Source: Stakelama portus
GTDB lineage: Bacteria > Pseudomonadota > Alphaproteobacteria > Sphingomonadales > Sphingomonadaceae
Assembly (NCBI RefSeq): GCF_003171655.1
Contig: NZ_QFZL01000001.1
Coordinates: 1,098,421 to 1,162,420, forward strand
Reading direction: 5' to 3'
DNA length: 64,000 bases
Below the pieces are notes generated by a model. The model was not told the DNA's origin. It saw nothing but the letters and a program-made list of their open reading frames with translations, and ran no database searches. The translations under genes and the position numbers were made by a program. Of the stretch, positions 34,212 through 43,472 are shown one piece after another; positions within the stretch are counted from its first letter, which is position 1, and the number at the start of each line of letters is the position of its first letter.

Positions 34212-37200
34212 ATGCCCGACCTTCAGAAGATCCTTTCCGCGACCAGGCCGCTGACGCTCAGCGGCGTGCCGACCGGCTTTCTTCCCTGGCTGCTCGCCGA
34301 TCTGGCGCGCGCCGGGCAGACCGCCGTTTATGTCGCCCCCGACGAGGCGGCAATGCGGGCGGTTGCGGGCACCGCCCCCTATTTCGCGCCCGATCTGGAG
34401 ATCATCGGCTATCCCGCCTGGGACTGTCTTCCCTATGACCGGGCCTCGCCCACATTGCGGGTCATGTCCGAACGCCTGGCGGCGCTCCATGCTTTGCAAC
34501 AGCCGGGCAGCAAGCCGCGGCTGATCGTCACGACGGTCAATGCCGCCAGCCAGCGGACGCTGACCCGGTTTCGCGTGCGCCAATTGGTGGCGAAGCTGGC
34601 GCCCGATGAACGCATCTCGCTCGATCGGCTTTCGTCGCTGCTGCAGGCCAATGGCTATGTCCGCGTCGATACCGTCAACGACGCGGGCGAATTTGCCGTG
34701 CGCGGCGGCCTGGTCGATCTGTTCCCCAGCGGATCGGAACAGGCGCTGCGGCTCGATTTCTTCGGCGACGAGATCGAAAGCGTCCGTACCTTCGACCCGG
34801 CGGATCAGCGTACCACCGGCCGGATCGACGGCTTCACTCTGCTCCCGGCCTCCGAAGCGCTGCTCGACGAAGAGAGCATCAAGCGGTTCCGCAGCCGCTA
34901 TCGCGAATTGTTCGGCGCAACCGCGACCGGCGACCCCGTCTATCAGGCGGTATCCGAAGGGCGTCGTCTGGCCGGGATGGAACATTGGCTGCCGCTGTTC
35001 GAGGAACGGCTGGAGACGCTGTTCGACCATCTGCCCGACAATGCGACCATCGTCCGCGATGCCAACGCCGCCGGCGCGGCCGAAGCGCGGTTCGAGGCAG
35101 TCGCCGATTACCACGCCAATCGCCTGCGCGCGCAATCGAACGATCCCGGCAGCTATCGCCCGCTCAAACAGGAAGCGCTCTACATGCTGCCCGATCAATG
35201 GGCGGCGGCGCTGGAGGAATCGGCTGCGCATCTGATCAGCCCCTTCCACGAACCCGAAAGCGACACCGTGCTCGATTTCGGCGTCGACGGCCCGCGCGAT
35301 TTCGCGCCCGAGCGCGGATCGGGTGCCAATGTCTATGAAGCGGTAGTCACGCATCTGGCCGCGCTGCGCAAACAGGGGCGCAAGCCGGTGCTGGCCAGCT
35401 ATTCGGCGGGCGCACGCGAACGACTGGCCGGACTGCTCGCGGATCACGGCCTGACCGGTGCGATCCCGGCCGATGGCTGGCAGGAAGCGCTCGGCGCCGC
35501 CGCCAGGGGTGTGGCGCTGACCGTGCTGCCGCTCGACCATGGCTTTACCAGCGCCGATATCGCGGTGCTGACCGAACAGGACATGCTCGGCGACCGGCTC
35601 ATCCGCCGACGCAAGCGGCGCAAATCGACCGATGCGTTCCTGAGCGAACTGGCGACGCTGTCTCCCGGCGATCTGGTGGTCCATGCCGATCACGGCATCG
35701 GCCGTTATGAGGGGCTGACTTCGATTCCCGTCGGCCAGAGCCCGCATGACTGCGTCGCGCTGAGCTATGCCGGCGGCGACAAGCTCTACGTCCCGGTCGA
35801 AAATCTCGAAGTGCTTTCGCGCTATGGCGCGTCCGAGGAGAATACGCCGCTCGACAAGCTGGGCGGCGAAGCATGGCAGCGCCGCAAGAGCCGGATGAAG
35901 GAGCGCATCCGCGAAATCGCGGGTGAGCTGATCGCCACCGCGGCGCAGCGCGCGCTGCGCCAGGCCGACATCGCCGAACCCGACCATTCGGGCTATCCCG
36001 CCTTTGTCGACCGTTTTCCCTATGAGGAAACCGACGATCAGGACCGCGCGATCGAAGATGTCCTCAAGGATCTGGGCGAAGGCAAGCCGATGGACCGGCT
36101 GATCGTCGGCGATGTCGGTTTCGGCAAGACCGAAGTGGCGCTGCGCGCCGCGTTCGTCGCGGCGATGGCGGGGATGCAGGTGGCGGTCGTCTGTCCGACC
36201 ACATTGCTCGCGCGCCAGCACCATATGAACTTCACGCAGCGATTCGAAGGGTTCCCGATCCAGGTCGGGCGGCTGTCGCGCCTCGTCCCGGCTGCCGAGG
36301 CCAAGGCGACCAAGGACGGGCTTGCCGACGGGACAGTCGACATCGTCATCGGTACGCATGCGATCCTGGCCAAGGGGATCGATTTCAAACGGCTGGGGCT
36401 GGTCATCGTCGACGAGGAGCAACGGTTCGGCGTCACCCACAAGGAACGGCTGAAGGGCATGAAGGCCGATGTCCATGTCCTCACCCTCACCGCCACGCCG
36501 ATCCCGCGCACGCTGCAAATGGCGATGAGCGGCATCCGCGAGCTTTCGGTGATCCAGACGCCACCGGTCGACCGCCTGGCGGTACGCACCTATGTCATGC
36601 CGTGGGATCCGGTAGTGCTGCGCGAGGCGCTGCTGCGCGAACATTATCGCGGCGGTCAGGCCTATTTCGTCACGCCGCGTATTGCCGACCTGCCCGACAT
36701 CGAAACCTTCCTTCGCGAGGAAGTGCCCGAAATCAAATATGTCGTCGCGCATGGCCAGATGTCGCCCAGCGAAGTCGAAGAGCGGATGTCGGCCTTTTAC
36801 GACAAGCGCTATGACGTGCTGGTTTCGACGACGATCGTCGAAAGCGGGCTCGACATTCCCTCGGCCAATACGATGATCATCAACCGCGCCGATCGCTTTG
36901 GCCTCGCCCAACTATACCAGCTACGCGGACGGGTGGGTCGGGCGAAAACGCGCGCCTATGCCTATTTCACGACCGCGCCGGAACGGATGATGACCGAAGC
37001 GGCGGAAAAGCGGCTCAAGGTGCTGTCCGACCTAGACAGTCTGGGCGCGGGGTTTCAGCTCGCCAGCCACGATCTGGATATACGTGGCGCGGGCAATCTG
37101 CTCGGCGACGAACAATCGGGGCATATCAAGGAAGTCGGCTACGAACTCTATCAGTCGATGCTCGAAGAGGCGATCCTCGACGCCAAGGCGGGCGGTATCG

Positions 37201-37667
37201 CAAGCGATCGGCCAAGGGATTTCTCGCCGCAGATCACGGTCGATGCACCGATCCTCATCCCCGAGGAATATGTCCCCGACCTCGACCTGCGCATGGGGCT
37301 GTATCGCCGCCTCAACGAAGTCGACGACAAGGCGGGGATCGAGGCGTTCGCCGCCGAGATGATCGACCGGTTCGGCAAATTGCCCGAACCGACCGAGAAT
37401 CTGCTCCAACTGATCGAGGCCAAGCTCAACGCCAAAAAGGCGTGCATCGCCAAGATCGATGTCGGGCCGAAGGGCGCTCTGGTCAGCTTCCACAACGACC
37501 GGTTCCCCAATGTCGACGGCCTGCTCGCCTATGTCGCGCGGCTGGAGGGAACGGCCAAGCTGCGTCCCGATATGAAGCTGGCGATCAGCCGTGGCTGGGC
37601 GACGTCGAAGGCACGCCTGAATGGCGCGGTACAGCTGTCGCGAGGACTGGCAAAGGCGGCGGGCTGA
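34212..37667 (+). CDS. mfd: Transcription-repair coupling factor Mfd
   Basis: Removes RNA polymerase stalled at DNA damage and recruits UvrA. The 1151-aa protein contains the N-terminal UvrB-like domain (about residues 1-350), the RNA-polymerase-interaction region with the DLVVHADHGIGRYEGL segment, and RecG-like translocase lobes: Walker A IVGDVGFGKTEVA, DEEQRFGV, LYQLRGRVGRAKT. The C-terminal TRCF domain follows GAGNLLGDEQSGH. The end of mfd overlaps the open frame upstream of the globin-sensor gene. Length matches family norms. Confidence 0.97.
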   Translation: MPDLQKILSATRPLTLSGVPTGFLPWLLADLARAGQTAVYVAPDEAAMRAVAGTAPYFAPDLEIIGYPAWDCLPYDRASPTLRVMSERLAALHALQQPGSKPRLIVTTVNAASQRTLTRFRVRQLVAKLAPDERISLDRLSSLLQANGYVRVDTVNDAGEFAVRGGLVDLFPSGSEQALRLDFFGDEIESVRTFDPADQRTTGRIDGFTLLPASEALLDEESIKRFRSRYRELFGATATGDPVYQAVSEGRRLAGMEHWLPLFEERLETLFDHLPDNATIVRDANAAGAAEARFEAVADYHANRLRAQSNDPGSYRPLKQEALYMLPDQWAAALEESAAHLISPFHEPESDTVLDFGVDGPRDFAPERGSGANVYEAVVTHLAALRKQGRKPVLASYSAGARERLAGLLADHGLTGAIPADGWQEALGAAARGVALTVLPLDHGFTSADIAVLTEQDMLGDRLIRRRKRRKSTDAFLSELATLSPGDLVVHADHGIGRYEGLTSIPVGQSPHDCVALSYAGGDKLYVPVENLEVLSRYGASEENTPLDKLGGEAWQRRKSRMKERIREIAGELIATAAQRALRQADIAEPDHSGYPAFVDRFPYEETDDQDRAIEDVLKDLGEGKPMDRLIVGDVGFGKTEVALRAAFVAAMAGMQVAVVCPTTLLARQHHMNFTQRFEGFPIQVGRLSRLVPAAEAKATKDGLADGTVDIVIGTHAILAKGIDFKRLGLVIVDEEQRFGVTHKERLKGMKADVHVLTLTATPIPRTLQMAMSGIRELSVIQTPPVDRLAVRTYVMPWDPVVLREALLREHYRGGQAYFVTPRIADLPDIETFLREEVPEIKYVVAHGQMSPSEVEERMSAFYDKRYDVLVSTTIVESGLDIPSANTMIINRADRFGLAQLYQLRGRVGRAKTRAYAYFTTAPERMMTEAAEKRLKVLSDLDSLGAGFQLASHDLDIRGAGNLLGDEQSGHIKEVGYELYQSMLEEAILDAKAGGIASDRPRDFSPQITVDAPILIPEEYVPDLDLRMGLYRRLNEVDDKAGIEAFAAEMIDRFGKLPEPTENLLQLIEAKLNAKKACIAKIDVGPKGALVSFHNDRFPNVDGLLAYVARLEGTAKLRPDMKLAISRGWATSKARLNGAVQLSRGLAKAAG

Positions 37668-37797
37668 GGGAACTTCTTCTCAGAATCAAGAAACTAACGC
37701 CGCACCGAAAAATAGCGATTACATCGAACACCAAGTTCCATCCGATCCTCTAAAATGTCCAATATTGAACAGGGCAATTAGTGGATTGGACCATCCA

Positions 37798-39261
37798 GTG
37801 ACCGAAAACTTGGAATCGCGCCTCGCATTCATCGAAATGGATGAAAAACAACGCGAAGACCTCCGCGCAGCACGTACCATCGTCGAAAAGTCGCTCGGTC
37901 CCGCACTGGACCGATTTTATGCACGCGCAGCCGCCACTCCCGAAACGGCACGCTTCTTTCGGGACAAGGCGCATATCGCGCACGCGCGCCGCGCGCAGGA
38001 ACATCACTGGGTCCGCCTGTCCGAAGCGAAGTTCGATCAGTCCTATCTGGAAAGCGTGCGCCGCATCGGTTCGACTCATGCCCGGATCGGGCTGGAACCG
38101 CGCTGGTATGTCGGCAGCTATGCGTTGCTTCTGGAAGGACTGATCCGTGGCACGATCCGCGCGCTGCCCTGGTGGCGCCGCGCGCTCTCGCTGTTCCGCG
38201 GCCAGTCGCCCTCCGACGCCGCCGCCGCGCTGGCCAAGGCCGCGCTGCTCGACATGGAGCTTTCGCTGTCGATCTATTTCGAGGAAGCCCAGACCGAGCG
38301 GGAGGCCGCAGTGGCCAAGCTGGCCGAAGGGCTGTCGGCATTGGCGGAAGGCGACCTCAGCAACGATCTTAACGGCCTTCCGGCCAGCTTTGCGCTTCTC
38401 GAACGTGCCTTCAACGATACGCTCGCCAAGATGCGCACGATGATCGGCGCGGTGAGCGACGGCGCGCGACGGATCGATTCGGGTATTCGGGAAATCAGCA
38501 CGGCATCGGCCGATCTTGCCCGCCGCACCGAAAGCAATGCGGCCAATCTGGAAGAAACCAGCGCCGCCATCACCCAGATGGATACGCGCCTGAAGGCGAC
38601 TGCCGAAGCCGCGAACGCCACTGTCAGCCGTGCCGACAAGGCGATCAATACCGTCGGCAGCGGTCGTGAAATCGCCGATCAGGCGGTGCAGGCGATGGGC
38701 CGCGTATCCGAAAGCGCCGAAGGCATCGACAGCGTGATCGAAGGACTCGACAAGATCGCGTTCCAAACCCGCGTGCTGGCGATGAACGCGGCGGTCGAGG
38801 CCGGGCGCGCCGGCGAAGCGGGCCGTGGTTTCGCCGTCGTCGCCGACCTGGTCTCCGCGCTGGCGATGCGCGCCGAGGAGGAAGCCGGTCGTGCCCGCGA
38901 TCAGCTGACCGCCACCCAGACCGACATCGTCTCGGCAGTGGACATGGTGCAGAAAGTCGACGGCGCGCTTTCCGACATCTCGAACGATGTCCGCGAAGTG
39001 CATGAGCTGTTGGGCAGCATGGCCACCGACAATGGCGCTCAGGCGTCGGCGATCACCGAAATCTCCGCTGCGATCGGCACGATGGATCAATCGACCCAGC
39101 AAAACGCAGCGATGGTCGAGGAAACCTCAGCCGCGGCGCGTTCGCTCGAAGGCGAAGTACACACGCTCAACCAATATGCTTCGGCCTTCACGCTCGAATC
39201 CGGTGGGGTCCGCCCCGCTATGAGGAAAGCGCCGGTGCAGGAAAAACGGATGCTCCACTAG
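37798..39261 (+). CDS. Globin-coupled methyl-accepting chemotaxis-type sensor
   Basis: A soluble sensor (about 487 aa) with an N-terminal protoglobin-like haem domain (about residues 1-165), including the probable proximal histidine His94 in THARIGLEPRWYVGSY, a short HAMP-like linker, and a chemoreceptor signalling domain (about 230-470). The hairpin tip reads IAFQTRVLAMNAAVEAGRAGEAGRGFAVVA, close to the consensus but with R and G in unusual places. No transmembrane segment is present. It would sense oxygen, NO or CO in the cytoplasm. I used the GTG at 37798 as start; TTG or ATG (37840) are alternatives. No che genes or flagellar genes lie in the window, so its partners are unknown. Confidence 0.88.
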   Translation: MTENLESRLAFIEMDEKQREDLRAARTIVEKSLGPALDRFYARAAATPETARFFRDKAHIAHARRAQEHHWVRLSEAKFDQSYLESVRRIGSTHARIGLEPRWYVGSYALLLEGLIRGTIRALPWWRRALSLFRGQSPSDAAAALAKAALLDMELSLSIYFEEAQTEREAAVAKLAEGLSALAEGDLSNDLNGLPASFALLERAFNDTLAKMRTMIGAVSDGARRIDSGIREISTASADLARRTESNAANLEETSAAITQMDTRLKATAEAANATVSRADKAINTVGSGREIADQAVQAMGRVSESAEGIDSVIEGLDKIAFQTRVLAMNAAVEAGRAGEAGRGFAVVADLVSALAMRAEEEAGRARDQLTATQTDIVSAVDMVQKVDGALSDISNDVREVHELLGSMATDNGAQASAITEISAAIGTMDQSTQQNAAMVEETSAAARSLEGEVHTLNQYASAFTLESGGVRPAMRKAPVQEKRMLH

Positions 39262-39291
39262 CAACATCGCAACGCTACGCCGCGCGCAGGA

Positions 39292-41253
39292 TCATCCTTC
39301 GACGCGGCGTAGCAGCGCCGCGACGTCGAGCGGCTCGGCAAACAGGAATCCCTGCACATATTGGCAGCCTTCCTTTGCAAGCAGCTCGAGCTGTTCCTCG
39401 GTCTCCACGCCTTCCGCAATCACGGTCAGGCCCAGCGAGCGCGCCATATCGATCACGCCGCGCACCACCACCCGGTCACGCGCGCTGCCGGCAATGTCCT
39501 GCGACAGCTTCTTGTCGATCTTCAGATAATCGAGCGGCAGCGCCTTGAGATAGGCGAGACTGGAATAGCCGGTTCCGAAATCGTCGATCGCGACGCGGCA
39601 GCCGGCGGTGCGCAGCTCGGCAAGCAGCCGCGCCGCTTCGCCAAGCTCTTCCATGATGCTGCCTTCGGTGATTTCGATCGTCAGGCGGCTGCGCGGAAAT
39701 CCGCTTGCGTCGATCCGTCCCAGCAACCGGTCGGCAAAGCCGGGGCGCCCGACATCCTCCGCCGTGACGTTGATCGAAAGCCGCAGCTCCTTGAGCGCGG
39801 TCGGCCAGGCTGCGGCGATGGCAAGCGCGCGCGCCTGGACATGTTCGGACAGTGCCGCGCCCATATCCGCGCGCGCCGCCGCCGCGAACAGCGTTTCGGC
39901 GCCCACTTCGCCGCGTTGCGGATGGTTCCAGCGCGCCAGCGCCTCCGCACCCGCGATCCGCCCTGTCGACACCGCAACCTGTGGCTGAAACAGGATCGCG
40001 ATCTCGTCGCGGTCGATCGCGCCGCGAATATCCGCCGCCAGCTGGTCGAGCGGCTGCACATCCTGTTCGCCTCCGTCGACCAGCTTCTCGCTGATGCGGC
40101 GCAGCAGTTCCGAAGCCCCCTCGCCCGCCGCACTGTCCGCCTGGACGATCCGCGCCGACAGCGAAATCACGCCATTGCCGGTCAGGAACGGCCGGGACAA
40201 CATATCGACCAGCGCCGCCCGCGCCGATTCGAGCGCAGCCGGACCCGTATCGGTAGCCGCGATCAGAAATTCCGGGCCGCCCATCCTCGCGACGATCGCG
40301 GCCTTGCCCAACTGCGCACGCGCGGCTTCGTCGACGCGCCGTCCGACCGCGTTCAACAGGCTGTCTCCCGTCGAACGACCATGGGCATCGTTGACCGTTT
40401 CAAAGCGATCGAGCGCGATCAGCAACAGGCTGACGCGTTTGCCTTCATTGAGCCGCCGCGCGATCCAGCGCCCGGCACCTGCGGCATCGCGCGCATCAAG
40501 CAATGCCTCGCGCACCGCGGCACCGGCATCGGGCGTCAGGCCGAGCGGTTCGACCAGCGCATGCAACCGGCGCGTACGCGAATCATATTGCAGATGCTCG
40601 ACAACGCGCCCCACGCCCTTCAGCTCATGCGCAAAGGCCGTGGAGGGCGCCGAATCGGTCAAACGGCGAAACGCCGCCCGCGCAAGCGCGACATCGTCGC
40701 CATCGAGCTGACGCAGACAGGCGCGCGGGTTCGTCGTGACCGGAAGGTTGAGCAGATTGGCCAGTGCAGGCGTCAGCTGAAGCGAGCGCAGCGCGGGATC
40801 CCAGCGCCAGCCCAGCGGCTCGGCAGCGCGCGTTTCCCGCCGTTCCCAGCCACCGACGCGCGCGACATGGCGTTCGGCAAAGCGCAACGCATGCGCCAGT
40901 TCGGTCTCACGCATCGGGCTGGTCAGGAAATGGCTTGCGCCGGCGGACAGGAAATCGCCGAGCCGGCCGATATCGCCGCGCGACACCAGCACCAGCAACG
41001 CCGCGCCATTGGCGGAAGTGACGGCGCCCAGTTCGCGCGTCGCGGCCAGCCCCTCATCCAATGCGCCCCGCGCATCGACCAGCGCGATTGCCGCGCCGCT
41101 CGCCAGGAAACGGCGCGCCACGCCATCGGCGCGCCGCGCACCGACCACGCGCCATCCGGCGTTCGCGGTGATCGCCGCCAGTTCGTCACGCTGGCGAAAG
41201 GAAAGCAGGAACAGGGGCGCCCCCACCGGCGCCGCAGGATCGCGGTCGTTCAT
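39292..41253 (-). CDS. EAL phosphodiesterase with degenerate GGDEF and receiver-like domain
   Basis: A 653-aa c-di-GMP protein. The N-terminal 120 residues resemble a receiver domain (LVDARGALDEGL and LLVLVSRGD strands) but without an adjacent kinase. A linker follows, then a GGDEF domain whose active-site motif reads GGPEF (325-329) instead of GG(D/E)EF, predicting no cyclase activity, then an EAL domain with AEALARW (Glu437-Ala-Leu) and IDDFGTGYSSLAYL, so phosphodiesterase activity is likely. The ATG at 41253 was preferred, with AGGG before it. It is divergent from moaA. A degenerate GGDEF commonly binds GTP and activates the EAL partner. Confidence 0.9.
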   Translation of the reverse strand: MNDRDPAAPVGAPLFLLSFRQRDELAAITANAGWRVVGARRADGVARRFLASGAAIALVDARGALDEGLAATRELGAVTSANGAALLVLVSRGDIGRLGDFLSAGASHFLTSPMRETELAHALRFAERHVARVGGWERRETRAAEPLGWRWDPALRSLQLTPALANLLNLPVTTNPRACLRQLDGDDVALARAAFRRLTDSAPSTAFAHELKGVGRVVEHLQYDSRTRRLHALVEPLGLTPDAGAAVREALLDARDAAGAGRWIARRLNEGKRVSLLLIALDRFETVNDAHGRSTGDSLLNAVGRRVDEAARAQLGKAAIVARMGGPEFLIAATDTGPAALESARAALVDMLSRPFLTGNGVISLSARIVQADSAAGEGASELLRRISEKLVDGGEQDVQPLDQLAADIRGAIDRDEIAILFQPQVAVSTGRIAGAEALARWNHPQRGEVGAETLFAAAARADMGAALSEHVQARALAIAAAWPTALKELRLSINVTAEDVGRPGFADRLLGRIDASGFPRSRLTIEITEGSIMEELGEAARLLAELRTAGCRVAIDDFGTGYSSLAYLKALPLDYLKIDKKLSQDIAGSARDRVVVRGVIDMARSLGLTVIAEGVETEEQLELLAKEGCQYVQGFLFAEPLDVAALLRRVEG

Positions 41254-41357
41254 CGTCCCTCTTATTGCGCGTCGCGACGCCGCTGTCTCCCTCCGTATGA
41301 CATTGCTCCGCAACGCCGGACTTGCCGCAAAGGTCGCGAACCCCTAGCTCCTTGGCG

Positions 41358-42356
41358 ATGGCATGCGCCCCAACCCTGATCGATGTCCATGGTCGCCGGA
41401 TCAGCTATCTGCGCATCTCGGTGACCGATCGGTGCGATTTGCGCTGCCGCTATTGCATGGCGGAGGAAATGACCTTCCTGCCGCGCAGCGAGATTCTAAG
41501 CCTCGAGGAAATGGCGCTGATCGCCGAGCGGTTCATTGCGCGCGGAACGACCAAGATCCGTCTGACCGGCGGGGAACCGCTGGTGCGGCGCGACATGATC
41601 GATCTGGTCCGGCGGCTGGGCGACAGCATCGGCAATGGCCTCGACGAGCTGACGATGACGTCGAACGGCACCCGGCTGGCGCATCATGCGGTTGCGCTGG
41701 CCGATGCGGGGATGCGGCGCATCAATATCAGCCTCGACAGTCGCGATCCGGAAACATTCCGGCACATTACCCGGCACGGCGATATCGCACGCGTGCTGGA
41801 GGGTGTCGCCGCGGCACAGGCCGCCGGACTGCGCGTCAAGATCAACATGGTCGCGCTTCGCGGTCTGAACGACCGGGAAATCGCGCCGATGCTGCGCTGG
41901 TGCGTCGACCAGGATCTCGACCTCACGCTGATCGAAACAATGCCGCTGGGCGCGGTCGAGGCCGACCGCGCCGATCATTTCCTGCCGCTGACGGACGTGC
42001 TCGCGGACTTGCGCGAGCAGTTCGACCTGGAACGCGACGATCATCGCAGCGGCGGCCCGGCGCGCTATTGGCGCGTAAAGGGCAGCGGCACGCGGCTGGG
42101 GCTGATTTCGCCGCTCACCGCCAATTTCTGCGACGGATGCAATCGCGTGCGGCTGACGACCGAGGGCAAGCTCTATCTATGCCTCGGCCATGAAGCGCAT
42201 GTCGATCTGAAACAGGCGATCCGCGAAGGCGGTCTTGCGGCCGTCGACGAGGCGCTCGACGCCGCACTGAACATCAAACCGCGTCGGCACGATTTCAGCG
42301 TCGAACGCGGCAGCGCCCCGGCGGTTACCCGGCATATGAGCGTCACCGGCGGATGA
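41358..42356 (+). CDS. moaA: GTP 3',8-cyclase MoaA (molybdopterin biosynthesis)
   Basis: A radical-SAM enzyme starting molybdenum cofactor biosynthesis. The 332-aa protein has the N-terminal radical-SAM cluster CDLRCRYC (Cys26, 30, 33), a C-terminal second [4Fe-4S] region with FCDGCNRVRLTTEGKLYLCLG, and the terminal GG dipeptide (SVTGG) that is catalytically important. The start ATG at 41358 follows an open frame with no better site. It overlaps nadK by 4 bases. MoaA supplies the cofactor for enzymes such as the partner of the orphan [2Fe-2S] subunit. Confidence 0.97.
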   Translation: MACAPTLIDVHGRRISYLRISVTDRCDLRCRYCMAEEMTFLPRSEILSLEEMALIAERFIARGTTKIRLTGGEPLVRRDMIDLVRRLGDSIGNGLDELTMTSNGTRLAHHAVALADAGMRRINISLDSRDPETFRHITRHGDIARVLEGVAAAQAAGLRVKINMVALRGLNDREIAPMLRWCVDQDLDLTLIETMPLGAVEADRADHFLPLTDVLADLREQFDLERDDHRSGGPARYWRVKGSGTRLGLISPLTANFCDGCNRVRLTTEGKLYLCLGHEAHVDLKQAIREGGLAAVDEALDAALNIKPRRHDFSVERGSAPAVTRHMSVTGG

Positions 42357-43123
42357 ACAAGGCCTGCGCACTGGTGGCTTCGCCGGTCAAATCGGCGCAA
42401 TTGGCCGCGACCGAGCTGCATGAGTCGCTCGATTGGGTCCCGCTCGAGGAAGCCGAGATGATCGTCGCGCTGGGCGGCGACGGGTTCATGTTGCAGACCT
42501 TGCACGCAATGCTCGAACGGCGGCGGATCGTGCCGGTGTTCGGCATGAATCTGGGCACGGTCGGTTTTCTGATGAACGAATGGCGGTTCGACGGTCTGGT
42601 CGATCGGCTGCAGCGGGCGCGCCCGTTCCGCGTATCGCCGCTGACCATGACGGCCGTGACGATCGACAATGAACAATTCGTCCTGCCGGCGATCAACGAA
42701 GTGTCGCTGCTCCGCGAAACACGCCAGACCGCCAAGATCGAAGTCACCGTGAACGACCGTATCGTCCTGCCCGAACTGGTGTGCGACGGCCTGCTCGTCG
42801 CCACGCCTGCGGGATCGACGGCCTATAATCTGTCGGCACACGGCCCGATCCTGCCGCTAGGATCCGGACTGCTGGCGCTGACGCCGATCAGCCCCTTTCG
42901 TCCGCGGCGGTGGCGCGGCGCGCTGCTGCCCGAACGGACCCGGATCGGCATGCGCGTGCTGGAACCGGCCAAGCGTCCGGTAAGCGCGGTGGCCGACCAG
43001 CGCGAAATCCGCGATGTCGCGCGCGTCGATGTCGCGGTGGATCAGATGCGCGACCTGACGCTGTTGTTCGATCCCGAGCACGCGCTCGACGATCGCATCA
43101 CCATGGAACAGTTTATTTCCTGA
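42353..43123 (+). CDS. nadK: NAD kinase
   Basis: Phosphorylates NAD to NADP. The 256-aa protein has the signature ALGGDGFMLQTLH (GGDG at 41-44), NLGTVGFLMNEW, and ATPAGSTAYNLSAHGPILPL. Length is slightly short but standard for alphaproteobacteria. It shares a 4-base overlap with moaA and is followed by two tRNA-Asn genes. Confidence 0.95.
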   Translation: MNKACALVASPVKSAQLAATELHESLDWVPLEEAEMIVALGGDGFMLQTLHAMLERRRIVPVFGMNLGTVGFLMNEWRFDGLVDRLQRARPFRVSPLTMTAVTIDNEQFVLPAINEVSLLRETRQTAKIEVTVNDRIVLPELVCDGLLVATPAGSTAYNLSAHGPILPLGSGLLALTPISPFRPRRWRGALLPERTRIGMRVLEPAKRPVSAVADQREIRDVARVDVAVDQMRDLTLLFDPEHALDDRITMEQFIS

Positions 43124-43143
43124 GCCCGCGTCTGCACGGGGGC

Positions 43144-43172
43144 TTGCATCGCATGGCAACCGCTCTTATTGG
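43144..43172 (+). promoter_or_regulatory. Possible promoter for the tRNA-Asn pair
   Basis: TTGCAT (43144-43149) and TATTGG (43167-43172) are separated by 17 bases and end 19 bases before the first tRNA. Both boxes are only partial matches. Confidence 0.3.
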
Positions 43173-43191
43173 ACCCCGCCTACGGCGCTGT

Positions 43192-43266
43192 TCCCTGATA
43201 GCTCAGCGGTAGAGCTCTCGACTGTTAATCGAGCGGCCGTTGGTTCGAATCCAACTCAGGGAGCCA
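43192..43266 (+). tRNA. tRNA-Asn (anticodon GTT), first of two
   Basis: Complete cloverleaf of 75 bases with encoded CCA. Acceptor TCCCTGA pairs with TCAGGGA; the anticodon loop reads CTGTTAA; the T-arm is TTGGTTCGAATCCAA. Confidence 0.97.
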
Positions 43267-43287
43267 GCGCCGTGGCCTTCACGGCAT

Positions 43288-43362
43288 TCCCCGGTAGCTC
43301 AGCGGTAGAGCAATCGACTGTTAATCGATCGGTCGCCTGTTCGAATCAGGCCCGGGGAGCCA
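43288..43362 (+). tRNA. tRNA-Asn (anticodon GTT), second of two
   Basis: Complete cloverleaf of 75 bases with encoded CCA. Acceptor TCCCCGG pairs with CCGGGGA. The anticodon is again GTT, but acceptor, variable and T-arm bases differ from the first copy, so they are not a recent duplication. A 21-base spacer separates the two. Confidence 0.97.
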
Positions 43363-43472
43363 GTGATACATCTCCCGTTCATTGTCCCGACAGGGAGACT
43401 TCGGCATATTCCGTGCGTTGAAATGCCAGATCGGCACGACTGGCCGAGTCGCACTACGTGCCCGGAGGAACC

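Noticed and set aside
34119..36911. 930-codon minus-strand frame opposite mfd
   Set aside because: Composition artefact of high GC; no motif, and mfd is unambiguous in the other direction.
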